The notes under the pieces are model-generated. The model worked only from the letters and a program-made list of their open reading frames with translations, had not been told where the DNA came from and did not search any database. This document shows, one piece after another, positions 1 through 14,900 of a stretch of DNA of 64,000 nt. The stretch spans positions 3,923,275 to 3,987,274 of the forward strand of contig OZ024742.1 of NCBI GenBank assembly GCA_964016885.1, in the 5' to 3' direction. A program made the position numbers and the translations under genes. The stretch comes from Eledone cirrhosa. Taxonomy: Eukaryota; Mollusca; Cephalopoda; Octopoda; Eledonidae. Positions within the stretch are counted from its first letter, which is position 1. Each line of letters opens with the position of its first letter.

Positions 1-3000
1 ACACCATCAAACGTCAGACATCATCAACCGTCAGACACGATCAACCGTCAGACACCATCAACTGTCAGACACCATCAACTGTCAGACACCATCAACCGTC
101 AAGCACCATCAACTGTCAGACACCATCAACTGTCAGACACCATCAACTGTCAGACACCATCAACCATCAGACACCATCAACTGTCGGACACCATCAACCG
201 TCTAAGCACCATCAACTGTCGGACACCATCAACTGTCAGACACCATCAACTGTCGGACACCATCAACCGTCAGATACCATCAACTGTCAGACACCATCAA
301 CCGTCAAGCACCATCAACTGTCAGACACCATCAACTGTCAGACACCATCAACTGTCAGACACCATCAACCATCAGACACCATCAACTGTCGGACACCATC
401 AACCGTCTAAGCACCATCAACTGTCGGACACCATCAACTGTCAGACACCATCAACTGTCGGACACCATCAACCGTCAGATACCATCAACTGTCAAACACC
501 ATCAACAGTCAAGCACCATCAACTGTCAGACACCATCAACCGTCAGACACCATCAACTGTCAGGCACCATCAACTGTCGGACTCCATCAACCGTCAGACA
601 CCATCAACTGTCAGACACCAACAACTGTCAGACACCATCAACCGTCAGACACCATCAACCGACAGACACCATCAACTGTCAGACCGCATCAACTGTCAGA
701 CCGCATCAACTGTCAGACACCATCAACCGTCAGATACCATCAACCGTCAGACACCATCAACCGTCAGACACCATCAACCGTCAGACACCGTCAACTGTCA
801 GACACCATCAGCTGTCAGACTACATCAACTGTCAGACACCATCAGCCGTCAGACACCATCAACTGCCAGACACCATCAACCGTCAGAAACCATCAACTGT
901 CAGACACCATCAACCGTCAGACACCAACAACTGTCAGACACCATAAACTGTCAGACACCATCAACTGTCAGACACCATCAACCGTCAGATACCATCAACC
1001 GTCAGACACCATCAACCGTCAGACACCATCAACCGTCAGACAACATCAACTGTCACATACCATCAACTGTCAGACACCATCAACTATCAGACACCATCAA
1101 CCGTCAGACACCATCAACTGTCAGACACCATCAACCGTCAGACACCATCAACTGTCAGACACCATCAACCGTCAGACACCATCAACTGTCAGACACCATA
1201 AACTGTCAGACACCATCAACTGTCAGACACCATCAACCGTCAAGCACCATCAACTGTCAGACACCATCAACTGTCAGACACCATCAACTGTCAGACACCA
1301 TCAACCATCAGACACCATCAACTGTCGGACACCATCAACCGTCTAAGCACCATCATCTGTCGGACACCATCAACTGTTAGACACCATCAACTGTCGGACA
1401 CCATCAACCGTCAGATACCATCAACTGTCAGACACCATCAACAGTCAGACACCATCAACTGCCAGACACCATCAACCGTCAGACGCCATCAACCGTCACA
1501 CACCATAAACCGTCAGATACCATCAACTGTCAGACACCATCAACAGTCAGACACCATCAACTATCAGACACCATCAATTGTCAGACACCATCAACCGTCA
1601 GACACCATCAACCGTCAGATACCATCAACTGTCAGACACTATCAACAGTCAGACACCATCAACTGTCAGACACCATCAATTGTCAGACACCATCAACCGT
1701 CAGACACCATCAACTGTCAGACACCATCAACTGTCGGACACCATCAACCGTCAGACACCATCACCTGTCAGACACCATCAACTGTCAGACACCATCAACA
1801 GTCAGACACCATCAACCGACAGACACCATCAACTGTCAGACACCATCAACTGTCAGACACCATCAACTGTCAGACACCATCAACCGTCAGACACCATCAA
1901 CTGTCAGACACCATCAACCGTCAGACACCATCAACCGTCAGACACCATCAACCGTCAGACACCATCAACCGTCAGACACTCTCAACTGTCAGACACCATC
2001 AACCGTCAGACACACTCAACTGTCAGACACCATCAACCCTCAAGCACCATGAACTGCCAGACACCATCAACCGTCAGACACCACCAACTGTCAGACACCA
2101 TCAACTGTCGGACGCCATCAACTGTCAGACACCATCAACTGTCAGACACCATCAACTGTCAGACACCATCAACCGTCAGACACCATCAACCGACAGACAC
2201 CATCAACTGTCAGACCGCATCAACTGTCAGACACCATCAACCGTCAGACACCATCAACCGTCAGACACCATCAACCGTCAGACACCATCAACTGTCAGAC
2301 ACCATCAACTGTCAGACACCATCAACCGTCAGACACCATCAACTGTGAGACACCATCAACCGTCTGACACCATCAACTGTCAGACACCATCAACCGTCAG
2401 ACACCATCAACCGTTCAGACACCATCAACCGTCAGACACCATCAACCGTCAGACACCATCAACTGTCAGACTCCATCAACTGTCAGACACCATCAATCGT
2501 CAGACACCATCAACTGTCAGACACCATCAACCGTCAAGCACCATCAACTGTCGGACACCATCAACCGTCAGACACCATCAACTGTCAGACACCAACAACT
2601 GTCAGACACCATCAACCGTCAGACACCATCAACCGACAGACACCATCAACTGTCAGACCGCATCAACTGTCAGACACCATCAACCGTCAGATACCATCAA
2701 CTGTCAGACACCATCAACCGTCAGACACCATCAACCGTCAGACACCATCAACTGTCAGACACCATCAGCTGTCAGACTACATCAACTGTCAGACACCATC
2801 AGCCGTCAGACACCATCAACTGCCAGACACCATCAACCGTCAGAAACCATCAACTGTCAGACACCATCAACCGTCAGACACCATCAACTGTCAGACACCA
2901 TAAACTGTCAGACACCATCAACTGTCAGACACCATCAAACGTCAGACATCATCAACCGTCAGACACGATCAACCGTCAGACACCATCAACTGTCAGACAC

Positions 3001-5170
3001 CATCAACTGTCAGACACCATCAACCGTCAAGCACCATCAACTGTCAGACACCATCAACTGTCAGAGACCATCAACTGTCAGACACCATCAACCATCAGAC
3101 ACCATCAACTGTCGGACACCATCAACCGTCTAAGCACCATCAACTGTCGGACACCATCAACTGTCAGACACCATCAACTGTCGGACACCATCAACCGTCA
3201 GATACCATCAACTGTCATACACCATCAACAGTCAGACACCATCAACTGTCAGACACCATCAACCGTCAGACGCCATCAACCGTCAGACACCATCAACCGT
3301 CAGATACCATCAACTGTCAGACACCATCAACAGTCAGACACCATCAACTGTCAGACACCATCAATTGTCAGACACCATCAACCGTCAGACACCATCAACC
3401 GTCAGATACCATCAACTGTCAGACACTATCAACAGTCAGACACCATTTACTGTCAGACACCATCAATTGTCAGACACCATCAACCGTCAGACACCATCAA
3501 CCGTCAGATACCATCAACTGTCAGACACCATCAACAGTCAGACACCATCAACTGTCAAACACCATCACTTGTCAGACACCATCAACCGTCAGACACCATC
3601 AACTGTCAGACACCATCAACTGTCAGACACCATCAACAGTCAGACACCATCAACTGTCAGACACCATCAACTGTCAGACACCATCAACCGTCAGACATCA
3701 TCAACCGTCAGACACCATCAACTGTCAGACACCTTAAACCGTCAGACACCATCAACTGTCAGACACCATCAACTGTCAGACACGACCAACCGTCAGACAC
3801 CATCAACTGTCAGACACCATCAACCGTCAGACACCATCAACTGTCAGACACCATAAACTGTCAGACACCATCAACTGTCAGACACCATCAACCGTCAAGC
3901 ACCATCAACTGTCAGACACCATCAACTGTCAGACACCATCAACTGTCAGACACCATCAACCATCAGACACCATCAACTGTCGGACACCATCAACCGTCTA
4001 AGCACCATCATCTGTCGGACACCATCAACTGTTAGACACCATCAACTGTCGGACACCATCAACCGTCAGATACCATCAACTGTCAGACACCATCAACAGT
4101 CAGACACCATCAACTACCAGACACCATCAACCGTCAGACGCCATCAACCGTCAGACACCATCAACCGTCAGATACCATCAACTGTCAGACACCATCAACA
4201 GTCAGACACCATCAACTATCAGACACCATCAATTGTCAGACACCATCAACCGTCAGACACCATCACCGTCAGATACCATCAACTGTCAGACACTATCAAC
4301 AGTCAGACACCATCAACTGTCAGACACCATCAATTGTCAGACACCATCAACCGTCAGACACCATCAACTGTCAGACACCATCAACTGTCGGACACCATCA
4401 ACCGTCAGATACCATCAACTGTCAAACACCATCAACAGTCAAGCACCATCAACTGTCAGACACCATCAACCGTCAGACACCATCAACTGTCGGACACCAT
4501 CAACCGTCAGATACCATCAACTGTCAAACACCATCAACAGTCAAGCACCATCAACTGTCAGACACCATCAACCGTCAGACACCATCAACTGTCAGGCACC
4601 ATCAACTGTCGGACTCCATCAACCGTCAGACACCATCAACTGTCAGACACCAACAACTGTCAGACACCATCAACCGTCAGACACCATCAACCGAAGAACA
4701 CCATCAACTGTCAGACCGCATCAACTGTCAGACACCATCAACCGTCAGATACCATCAACCGTCAGACACCATCAACCGTCAGACACCATCAACCGTCAGA
4801 CACCATCAACTGTCAGACACCATCAGCTGTCAGACTACATCAACTGTCAGACACCATCAGCCGTCAGACACCATCAACTGCCAGACACCATCAACCGTCA
4901 GAAACCATCAACTGTCAGACACCATCAACCGTCAGACACCATCAACTGTCAGACACCATAAACTGTCAGACACCATCAACTGTCAGACACCATCAAACGT
5001 CAGACATCATCAACCGTCAGACACGATCAACCGTCAGACACCATCAACTGTCAGACACCATCAACTGTCAGACACCATCAACCGTCAAGCACCATCAACT
5101 GTCAGACACCATCAATTGTCAGACACCATCAACCGTCAGACACCATCAACTGTCAGACACCATCAACTGT
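1..5170 (+). repeat. Higher-order repeat A, copy 1
   Basis: The variant-unit order from position 1 to about 5170 is repeated from position 6807. The opening signature (AAACGT unit, then CATCATC unit, then CACGATC unit) is identical at 6 and 6812. Distinctive landmarks at 1578, 2345 and 3365 recur exactly 6,806 bp later. A 16-bp unit near 4255 that lacks one A changes the offset to 6,807 afterwards. The order diverges near 5170. Part of the block (about 1578-2348) is also present at 5490-6260, offset 3,912 bp. Confidence 0.85.
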
Positions 5171-6806
5171 CGGACACCATCAACCGTCAGACACCATCAA
5201 TTGTCAGACACCATCAACTGTCAGACACCATCAACTGTCAGACACCATCAACCGTCAGACACCATCAACCGACAGACACCATCAACTGTCAGACCGCATC
5301 AACTGTCAGACACCATCAACCGTCAGACACCATCAACCGTCAGACACCATCAACCGTCAGACACCATCAACTGCCAGACACCATCAACCGTCAGACGCCA
5401 TCAACCGTCAGACACCATAAACCGTCAGATACCATCAACTGTCAGACACCATCAACAGTCAGACACCATCAACTATCAGACACCATCAATTGTCAGACAC
5501 CATCAACCGTCAGACACCATCAACCGTCAGATACCATCAACTGTCAGACACTATCAACAGTCAGACACCATCAACTGTCAGACACCATCAATTGTCAGAC
5601 ACCATCAACCGTCAGACACCATCAACTGTCAGACACCATCAACTCTCGGACACCATCAACCGTCAGACACCATCAACTGTCAGACACCATCAACTGTCAG
5701 ACACCATCAACAGTCAGACACCATCAACCGACAGACACCATCAACTGTCAGACACCATCAACTGTCAGACACCATCAACTGTCAGACACCATCAACCGTC
5801 AGACACCATCAACTGTCAGACACCATCAACCGTCAGACACCATCAACCGTCAGACACCATCAACCGTCAGACACCATCAACCGTCAGACACTCTCAACTG
5901 TCAGACACCATCAACCGTCAGACACACTCAACTGTCAGACACCATCAACCCTCAAGCACCATGAACTGCCAGACACCATCAACCGTCAGACACCATCAAC
6001 TGTCAGACACCATCAACTGTCGGACGCCATCAACTGTCAGACACCATCAACTGTCAGACACCATCAACTGTCAGACACCATCAACCGTCAGACACCATCA
6101 ACCGACAGACACCATCAACTGTCAGACCGCATCAACTGTCAGACACCATCAACCGTCAGACACCATCAACCGTCAGACACCATCAACCGTCAGACACCAT
6201 CAACTGTCAGACACCATCAACTGTCAGACACCATCAACCGTCAGACACCATCAACTGTGAGACACCATCAACCGTCTGACACCATCAACTGTCAGACACC
6301 ATCAACCGTCAGACACCATCAACCGTTCAGACACCATCAACCGTCAGACTCCATCAACTGTCAGACACCATCAATCGTCAGACACCATCAACTGTCAGAC
6401 ACCATCAACCGTCAGACTCCATCAATTGTCAGACACCATCAATCGTCAGACACCATCAACTGTCAGACACCATCAACCGTCAAGCACCATCAATTGTAGG
6501 ACACCATCAACCGTCAGACACCATCAACTGTCAGACCGCATCAACTGTCAGACACCATCAACCGTCAGATACCATCAACCGTCAGACACCATCAACCGTC
6601 AGACACCATCAACCGTCAGACACCATCAACTGTCAGACACCATCAGCTGTCAGACTACATCAACTGTCAGACACCATCAGCCGTCAGACACCATCAACTG
6701 CCAGACACCATCAACCGTCAGAAACCATCAACTGTCAGACACCATCAACCGTCAGACACCATCAACTGTCAGACACCATAAACTGTCAGACACCATCAAC
6801 TGTCAG

Positions 6807-9800
6807 ACACCATCAAACGTCAGACATCATCAACCGTCAGACACGATCAACCGTCAGACACCATCAACTGTCAGACACCATCAACTGTCAGACACCATCA
6901 ACCGTCAAGCACCATCAACTGTCAGACACCATCAACTGTCAGACACCATCAACTGTCAGACACCATCAACCATCAGACACCATCAACTGTCGGACACCAT
7001 CAACCGTCTAAGCACCATCAACTGTCGGACACCATCAACTGTCAGACACCATCAACTGTCGGACACCATCAACCGTCAGATACCATCAACTGTCAGACAC
7101 CATCAACCGTCAAGCACCATCAACTGTCAGACACCATCAACTGTCAGACACCATCAACTGTCAGACACCATCAACCATCAGACACCATCAACTGTCGGAC
7201 ACCATCAACCGTCTAAGCACCATCAACTGTCGGACACCATCAACTGTCAGACACCATCAACTGTCGGACACCATCAACCGTCAGATACCATCAACTGTCA
7301 AACACCATCAACAGTCAAGCACCATCAACTGTCAGACACCATCAACCGTCAGACACCATCAACTGTCAGGCACCATCAACTGTCGGACTCCATCAACCGT
7401 CAGACACCATCAACTGTCAGACACCAACAACTGTCAGACACCATCAACCGTCAGACACCATCAACCGACAGACACCATCAACTGTCAGACCGCATCAACT
7501 GTCAGACCGCATCAACTGTCAGACACCATCAACCGTCAGATACCATCAACCGTCAGACACCATCAACCGTCAGACACCATCAACCGTCAGACACCGTCAA
7601 CTGTCAGACACCATCAGCTGTCAGACTACATCAACTGTCAGACACCATCAGCCGTCAGACACCATCAACTGCCAGACACCATCAACCGTCAGAAACCATC
7701 AACTGTCAGACACCATCAACCGTCAGACACCAACAACTGTCAGACACCATAAACTGTCAGACACCATCAACTGTCAGACACCATCAACCGTAAGATACCA
7801 TCAACCGTCAGACACCATCAACCGTCAGACACCATCAACCGTCAGACAACATCAACTGTCACATACCATCAACTGTCAGACACCATCAACTATCAGACAC
7901 CATCAACCGTCAGACACCATCAACTGTCAGACACCATCAACCGGCAGACACCATCAACTGTCAGACACCATCAACCGTCAGACACCATCAACTGTCAGAC
8001 ACCATAAACTGTCAGACACCATCAACTGTCAGACACCATCAACCGTCAAGCACCATCAACTGTCAGACACCATCAACTGTCAGACACCATCAACTGTCAG
8101 ACACCATCAACCATCAGACACCATCAACTGTCGGACACCATCAACCGTCTAAGCACCATCATCTGTCGGACACCATCAACTGTTAGACACCATCAACTGT
8201 CGGACACCATCAACCGTCAGATACCATCAACTGTCAGACACCATCAACAGTCAGACACCATCAACTGCCAGACACCATCAACCGTCAGACGCCATCAACC
8301 GTCACACACCATAAACCGTCAGATACCATCAACTGTCAGACACCATCAACAGTCAGACACCATCAACTATCAGACACCATCAATTGTCAGACACCATCAA
8401 CCGTCAGACACCATCAACCGTCAGATACCATCAACTGTCAGACACTATCAACAGTCAGACACCATCAACTGTCAGACACCATCAATTGTCAGACACCATC
8501 AACCGTCAGACACCATCAACTGTCAGACACCATCAACTGTCGGACACCATCAACCGTCAGACACCATCACCTGTCAGACACCATCAACTGTCAGACACCA
8601 TCAACAGTCAGACACCATCAACCGACAGACACCATCAACTGTCAGACACCATCAACTGTCAGACACCATCAACTGTCAGACACCATCAACCGTCAGACAC
8701 CATCAACTGTCAGACACCATCAACCGTCAGACACCATCAACCGTCAGACACCATCAACCGTCAGACACCATCAACCGTCAGACACTCTCAACTGTCAGAC
8801 ACCATCAACCGTCAGACACACTCAACTGTCAGACACCATCAACCCTCAAGCACCATGAACTGCCAGACACCATCAACCGTCAGACACCACCAACTGTCAG
8901 ACACCATCAACTGTCGGACGCCATCAACTGTCAGACACCATCAACTGTCAGACACCATCAACTGTCAGACACCATCAACCGTCAGACACCATCAACCGAC
9001 AGACACCATCAACTGTCAGACCGCATCAACTGTCAGACACCATCAACCGTCAGACACCATCAACCGTCAGACACCATCAACCGTCAGACACCATCAACTG
9101 TCAGACACCATCAACTGTCAGACACCATCAACCGTCAGACACCATCAACTGTGAGACACCATCAACCGTCTGACACCATCAACTGTCAGACACCATCAAC
9201 CGTCAGACACCATCAACCGTTCAGACACCATCAACCGTCAGACACCATCAACCGTCAGACACCATCAACTGTCAGACTCCATCAACTGTCAGACACCATC
9301 AATCGTCAGACACCATCAACTGTCAGACACCATCAACCGTCAAGCACCATCAACTGTCGGACACCATCAACCGTCAGACACCATCAACTGTCAGACACCA
9401 ACAACTGTCAGACACCATCAACCGTCAGACACCATCAACCGACAGACACCATCAACTGTCAGACCGCATCAACTGTCAGACACCATCAACCGTCAGATAC
9501 CATCAACTGTCAGACACCATCAACCGTCAGACACCATCAACCGTCAGACACCATCAACTGTCAGACACCATCAGCTGTCAGACTACATCAACTGTCAGAC
9601 ACCATCAGCCGTCAGACACCATCAACTGCCAGACACCATCAACCGTCAGAAACCATCAACTGTCAGACACCATCAACCGTCAGACACCATCAACTGTCAG
9701 ACACCATAAACTGTCAGACACCATCAACTGTCAGACACCATCAAACGTCAGACATCATCAACCGTCAGACACGATCAACCGTCAGACACCATCAACTGTC

Positions 9801-11975
9801 AGACACCATCAACTGTCAGACACCATCAACCGTCAAGCACCATCAACTGTCAGACACCATCAACTGTCAGAGACCATCAACTGTCAGACACCATCAACCA
9901 TCAGACACCATCAACTGTCGGACACCATCAACCGTCTAAGCACCATCAACTGTCGGACACCATCAACTGTCAGACACCATCAACTGTCGGACACCATCAA
10001 CCGTCAGATACCATCAACTGTCATACACCATCAACAGTCAGACACCATCAACTGTCAGACACCATCAACCGTCAGACGCCATCAACCGTCAGACACCATC
10101 AACCGTCAGATACCATCAACTGTCAGACACCATCAACAGTCAGACACCATCAACTGTCAGACACCATCAATTGTCAGACACCATCAACAGTCAGACACCA
10201 TCAACCGTCAGATACCATCAACTGTCAGACACTATCAACAGTCAGACACCATCAACTGTCAGACACCATCAATTGTCAGACACCATCAACCGTCAGACAC
10301 CATCAACCGTCAGATACCATCAACTGTCAGACACCATCAACAGTCAGACACCATCAACTGTCAAACACCATCACTTGTCAGACACCATCAACCGTCAGAC
10401 ACCATCAACTGTCAGACACCATCAACTGTCAGACACCATCAACAGTCAGACACCATCAACTGTCAGACACCATCAACTGTCAGACACCATCAACCGTCAG
10501 ACATCATCAACCGTCAGACACCATCAACTGTCAGACACCTTAAACCGTCAGACACCATCAACTGTCAGACACCATCAACTGTCAGACACGACCAACCGTC
10601 AGACACCATCAACTGTCAGACACCATCAACCGTCAGACACCATCAACTGTCAGACACCATAAACTGTCAGACACCATCAACTGTCAGACACCATCAACCG
10701 TCAAGCACCATCAACTGTCAGACACCATCAACTGTCAGACACCATCAACTGTCAGACACCATCAACCATCAGACACCATCAACTGTCGGACACCATCAAC
10801 CGTCTAAGCACCATCATCTGTCGGACACCATCAACTGTTAGACACCATCAACTGTCGGACACCATCAACCGTCAGATACCATCAACTGTCAGACACCATC
10901 AACAGTCAGACACCATCAACTACCAGACACCATCAACCGTCAGACGCCATCAACCGTCAGACACCATCAACCGTCAGATACCATCAACTGTCAGACACCA
11001 TCAACAGTCAGACACCATCAACTATCAGACACCATCAATTGTCAGACACCATCAACCGTCAGACACCATCAACCGTCAGATACCATCAACTGTCAGACAC
11101 TATCAACAGTCAGACACCATCAACTGTCAGACACCATCAATTGTCAGACACCATCAACCGTCAGACACCATCAACTGTCAGACACCATCAACTGTCGGAC
11201 ACCATCAACCGTCAGATACCATCAACTGTCAAACACCATCAACAGTCAAGCACCATCAACTGTCAGACACCATCAACCGTCAGACACCATCAACTGTCGG
11301 ACACCATCAACCGTCAGATACCATCAACTGTCAAACACCATCAACAGTCAAGCACCATCAACTGTCAGACACCATCAACCGTCAGACACCATCAACTGTC
11401 AGGCACCATCAACTGTCGGACTCCATCAACCGTCAGACACCATCAACTGTCAGACACCGACAACTGTCAGACACCATCAACCGTCAGACACCATCAACCG
11501 ACAGACACCATCAACTGTCAGACCGCATCAACTGTCAGACACCATCAACCGTCAGATACCATCAACCGTCAGACACCATCAACCGTCAGACACCATCAAC
11601 CGTCAGACACCATCAACTGTCAGACACCATCAGCTGTCAGACTACATCAACTGTCAGACACCATCAGCCGTCAGACACCATCAACTGCCAGACACCATCA
11701 ACCGTCAGAAACCATCAACTGTCAGACACCATCAACCGTCAGACACCATCAACTGTCAGACACCATAAACTGTCAGACACCATCAACTGTCAGACACCAT
11801 CAAACGTCAGACATCATCAACCGTCAGACACGATCAACCGTCAGACACCATCAACTGTCAGACACCATCAACTGTCAGACACCATCAACCGTCAAGCACC
11901 ATCAACTGTCAGACACCATCAATTGTCAGACACCATCAACCGTCAGACACCATCAACTGTCAGACACCATCAACT
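6807..11975 (+). repeat. Higher-order repeat A, copy 2
   Basis: This is the second copy of the block at 1-5170, offset 6,806-6,807 bp. The offset is 400 units plus 6 or 7 bp, which fits several single-base insertions (TCTAAGC and GTTCAG units) lying between the copies. Sequence identity is very high by eye, with isolated substitutions such as CAACCG to CAACAG near 10190. Boundaries are accurate only to about one or two units. Confidence 0.85.
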
Positions 11976-14900
11976 GTCAGACACCATCAACAGTCAGACA
12001 CCATCAACCGACAGACACCATCAACTGTCAGACACCATCAACTGTCAGACACCATCAACTGTCAGACACCATCAACCGTCAGACACCATCAACTGTCAGA
12101 CACCATCAACCGTCAGACACCATCAACCGTCAGACACCATCAACCGTCAGACACCATCAACCGTCAGACACTCTCAACTGTCAGACACCATCAACCGTCA
12201 GACACACTCAACTGTCAGACACCATCAACCCTCAAGCACCATGAACTGCCAGACACCATCAACCGTCAGACACCATCAACTGTCAGACACCATCAACTGT
12301 CGGACGCCATCAACTGTCAGACACCATCAACTGTCAGACACCATCAACTGTCAGACACCATCAACCGTCAGACACCATCAACCGACAGACACCATCAACC
12401 GTTCAGACACCATCAACCGTCAGACACCATCAACCGTCAGACACCATCAACTTTCAGACTCCATCAACTGTCAGACACCATCAATCGTCAGACACCATCA
12501 ACTGTCAGACACCATCAACCGTCAAGCACCATCAACTGTCGGACACCATCAACCGTCAGACACCATCAACTGTCAGACACCAACAACTGTCAGACACCAT
12601 CAACCGTCAGACACCATCAACCGACAGACACCATCAACTGTCAGACCGCATCAACTGTCAGACACCATCAACCGTCAGATACCATCAACCGTCAGACACC
12701 ATCAACCGTCAGACACCATCAACCGTCAGACACCATCAACTGTCAGACACCATCAGCTGTCAGACTACATCAACTGTCAGACACCATCAGCCGTCAGACA
12801 CCATCAACTGCCAGACACCATCAACCGTCAGAAACCATCAACTGTCAGACACCATCAACCGTCAGACACCATCAACTGTCAGACACCATAAACTGTCAGA
12901 CACCATCAACTGTCAGACACCATCAAACGTCAGACATCATCAACCGTCAGACACGATCAACCGTCAGACACCATCAACTGTCAGACAACATCAACTGTCA
13001 GACACCATCAACCGTCAAGCACCATCAACTGTCAGACACCATCAACTGTCAGACACCATCAACTGTCGGACACCATCAACCATCAGACACCATCAACTGT
13101 CGGACACCATCAACCGTCTAAGCACCATCAACTGTCGGACACCATCAACTGTCAGACACCATCAACTGTCGGACACCATCAACCGTCAGATACCATCAAC
13201 TGTCAGACACCATCAACCGTCAAGCACCATCAACTGTCAGACACCATCAACTGTCAGACACCATCAACTGTCAGACACCATCAACCATCAGACAGCATCA
13301 ACTGTCGGACACCATCAACCGTCTAAGCACCATCAACTGTCGGCCACCATCAACTGTCAGACACCATCAACTGTCGGACACCATCAACCGTCAGATACCA
13401 TCAACTGTCAAACACCATCAACAGTCAAGCACCATCAACTGTCAGACACCATCAACCGTCAGACACCATCAACTGTCAGGCACCATCAACTGTCGGACTC
13501 CATCAACCGTCAGACACCATCAACTGTCAGACACCAACAACTGTCAGACACCATCAACCGTCAGACACCATCAACCGACAGACACCATCAACTGTCAGAC
13601 CGCATCAACTGTCAGACACCATCAACCGTCAGATACCATCAACCGTCAGACACCATCAACCGTCAGACACCATCAACCGTCAGACACCATCAACTGTCAG
13701 ACACCATCAGCTGTCAGACTTCATCAACTGTCAGACACCATCAGCCGTCAGACACCATCAACTGCCAGACACCATCAACCGTCAGAAACCATCAACTGTC
13801 AGACACCATCAACCGTCAGACACCATCAACTGTCAGACACCATAAACTGTCAGACACCATCAACTGTCAGACACCATCAAACGTCAGACATCATCAACCG
13901 TCAGACACGATCAACCGTCAGACACCATCAACTGTCAGACACCATCAACTGTCAGACACCATCAACCGTCAAGCACCATCAACTGTCAGACACCATCAAC
14001 TGTCAGAGACCATCAACTGTCAGACACCATCAACCATCAGACACCATCAACTGTCGGACACCATCTACCGTCTAAGCACCATCAACTGTCGGACACCATC
14101 AACTGTCAGACACCATCAACTGTCGGACACCATCAACCGTCAGATACCATCAACTGTCATACACCATCAACAGTCAGACACCATCAACTGTCAGACACCA
14201 TCAACCTTCAGACGCCATCAACCGTCAGACACCATCAACCGTCAGATACCATCAACTGTCAGACACCATCAACAGTCAGACACCATCAACTGTCAGACAC
14301 CATCAATTGTCAGACACCATCAACCGTCAGACACCATCAACCGTCAGATACCATCAACTGTCAGACACTATCAACAGTCAGACACCATCAACTGTCAGAC
14401 ACCATCAATTGTCAGACACCATCAACCGTCAGACACCATCAACCGTCAGATAGCATCAACTGTCAGACACCATCAACAGTCAGACACCATCAACTGTCAG
14501 ACACCATCACTTGTCAGACACCATCAACCGTCAGACACCATCAACTGTCAGACACCATCAACTGTCAGACACCATCAACAGTCAGACACCATCAACTGTC
14601 AGACACCATCAACTGTCAGACACCATCAACCGTCAGACATCATCAACCGTCAGACACCATCAACTGTCAGACACCTTAAACCGTCAGACACCATCAACTG
14701 TCAGACACCATCAACTGTCAGACACGACCAACCGTCAGATACCATCAACTGTCAGACACCATCAACTGTCAGACACCATCAACTGTCAGACACCATCATT
14801 TGTCAGACACCATCAACCGCCAGACACCATCAACCGTCAGATACCATCAACTGTCAGACACTATCAACAGTCAGACACCATCAACTGTCAGACACCATCA

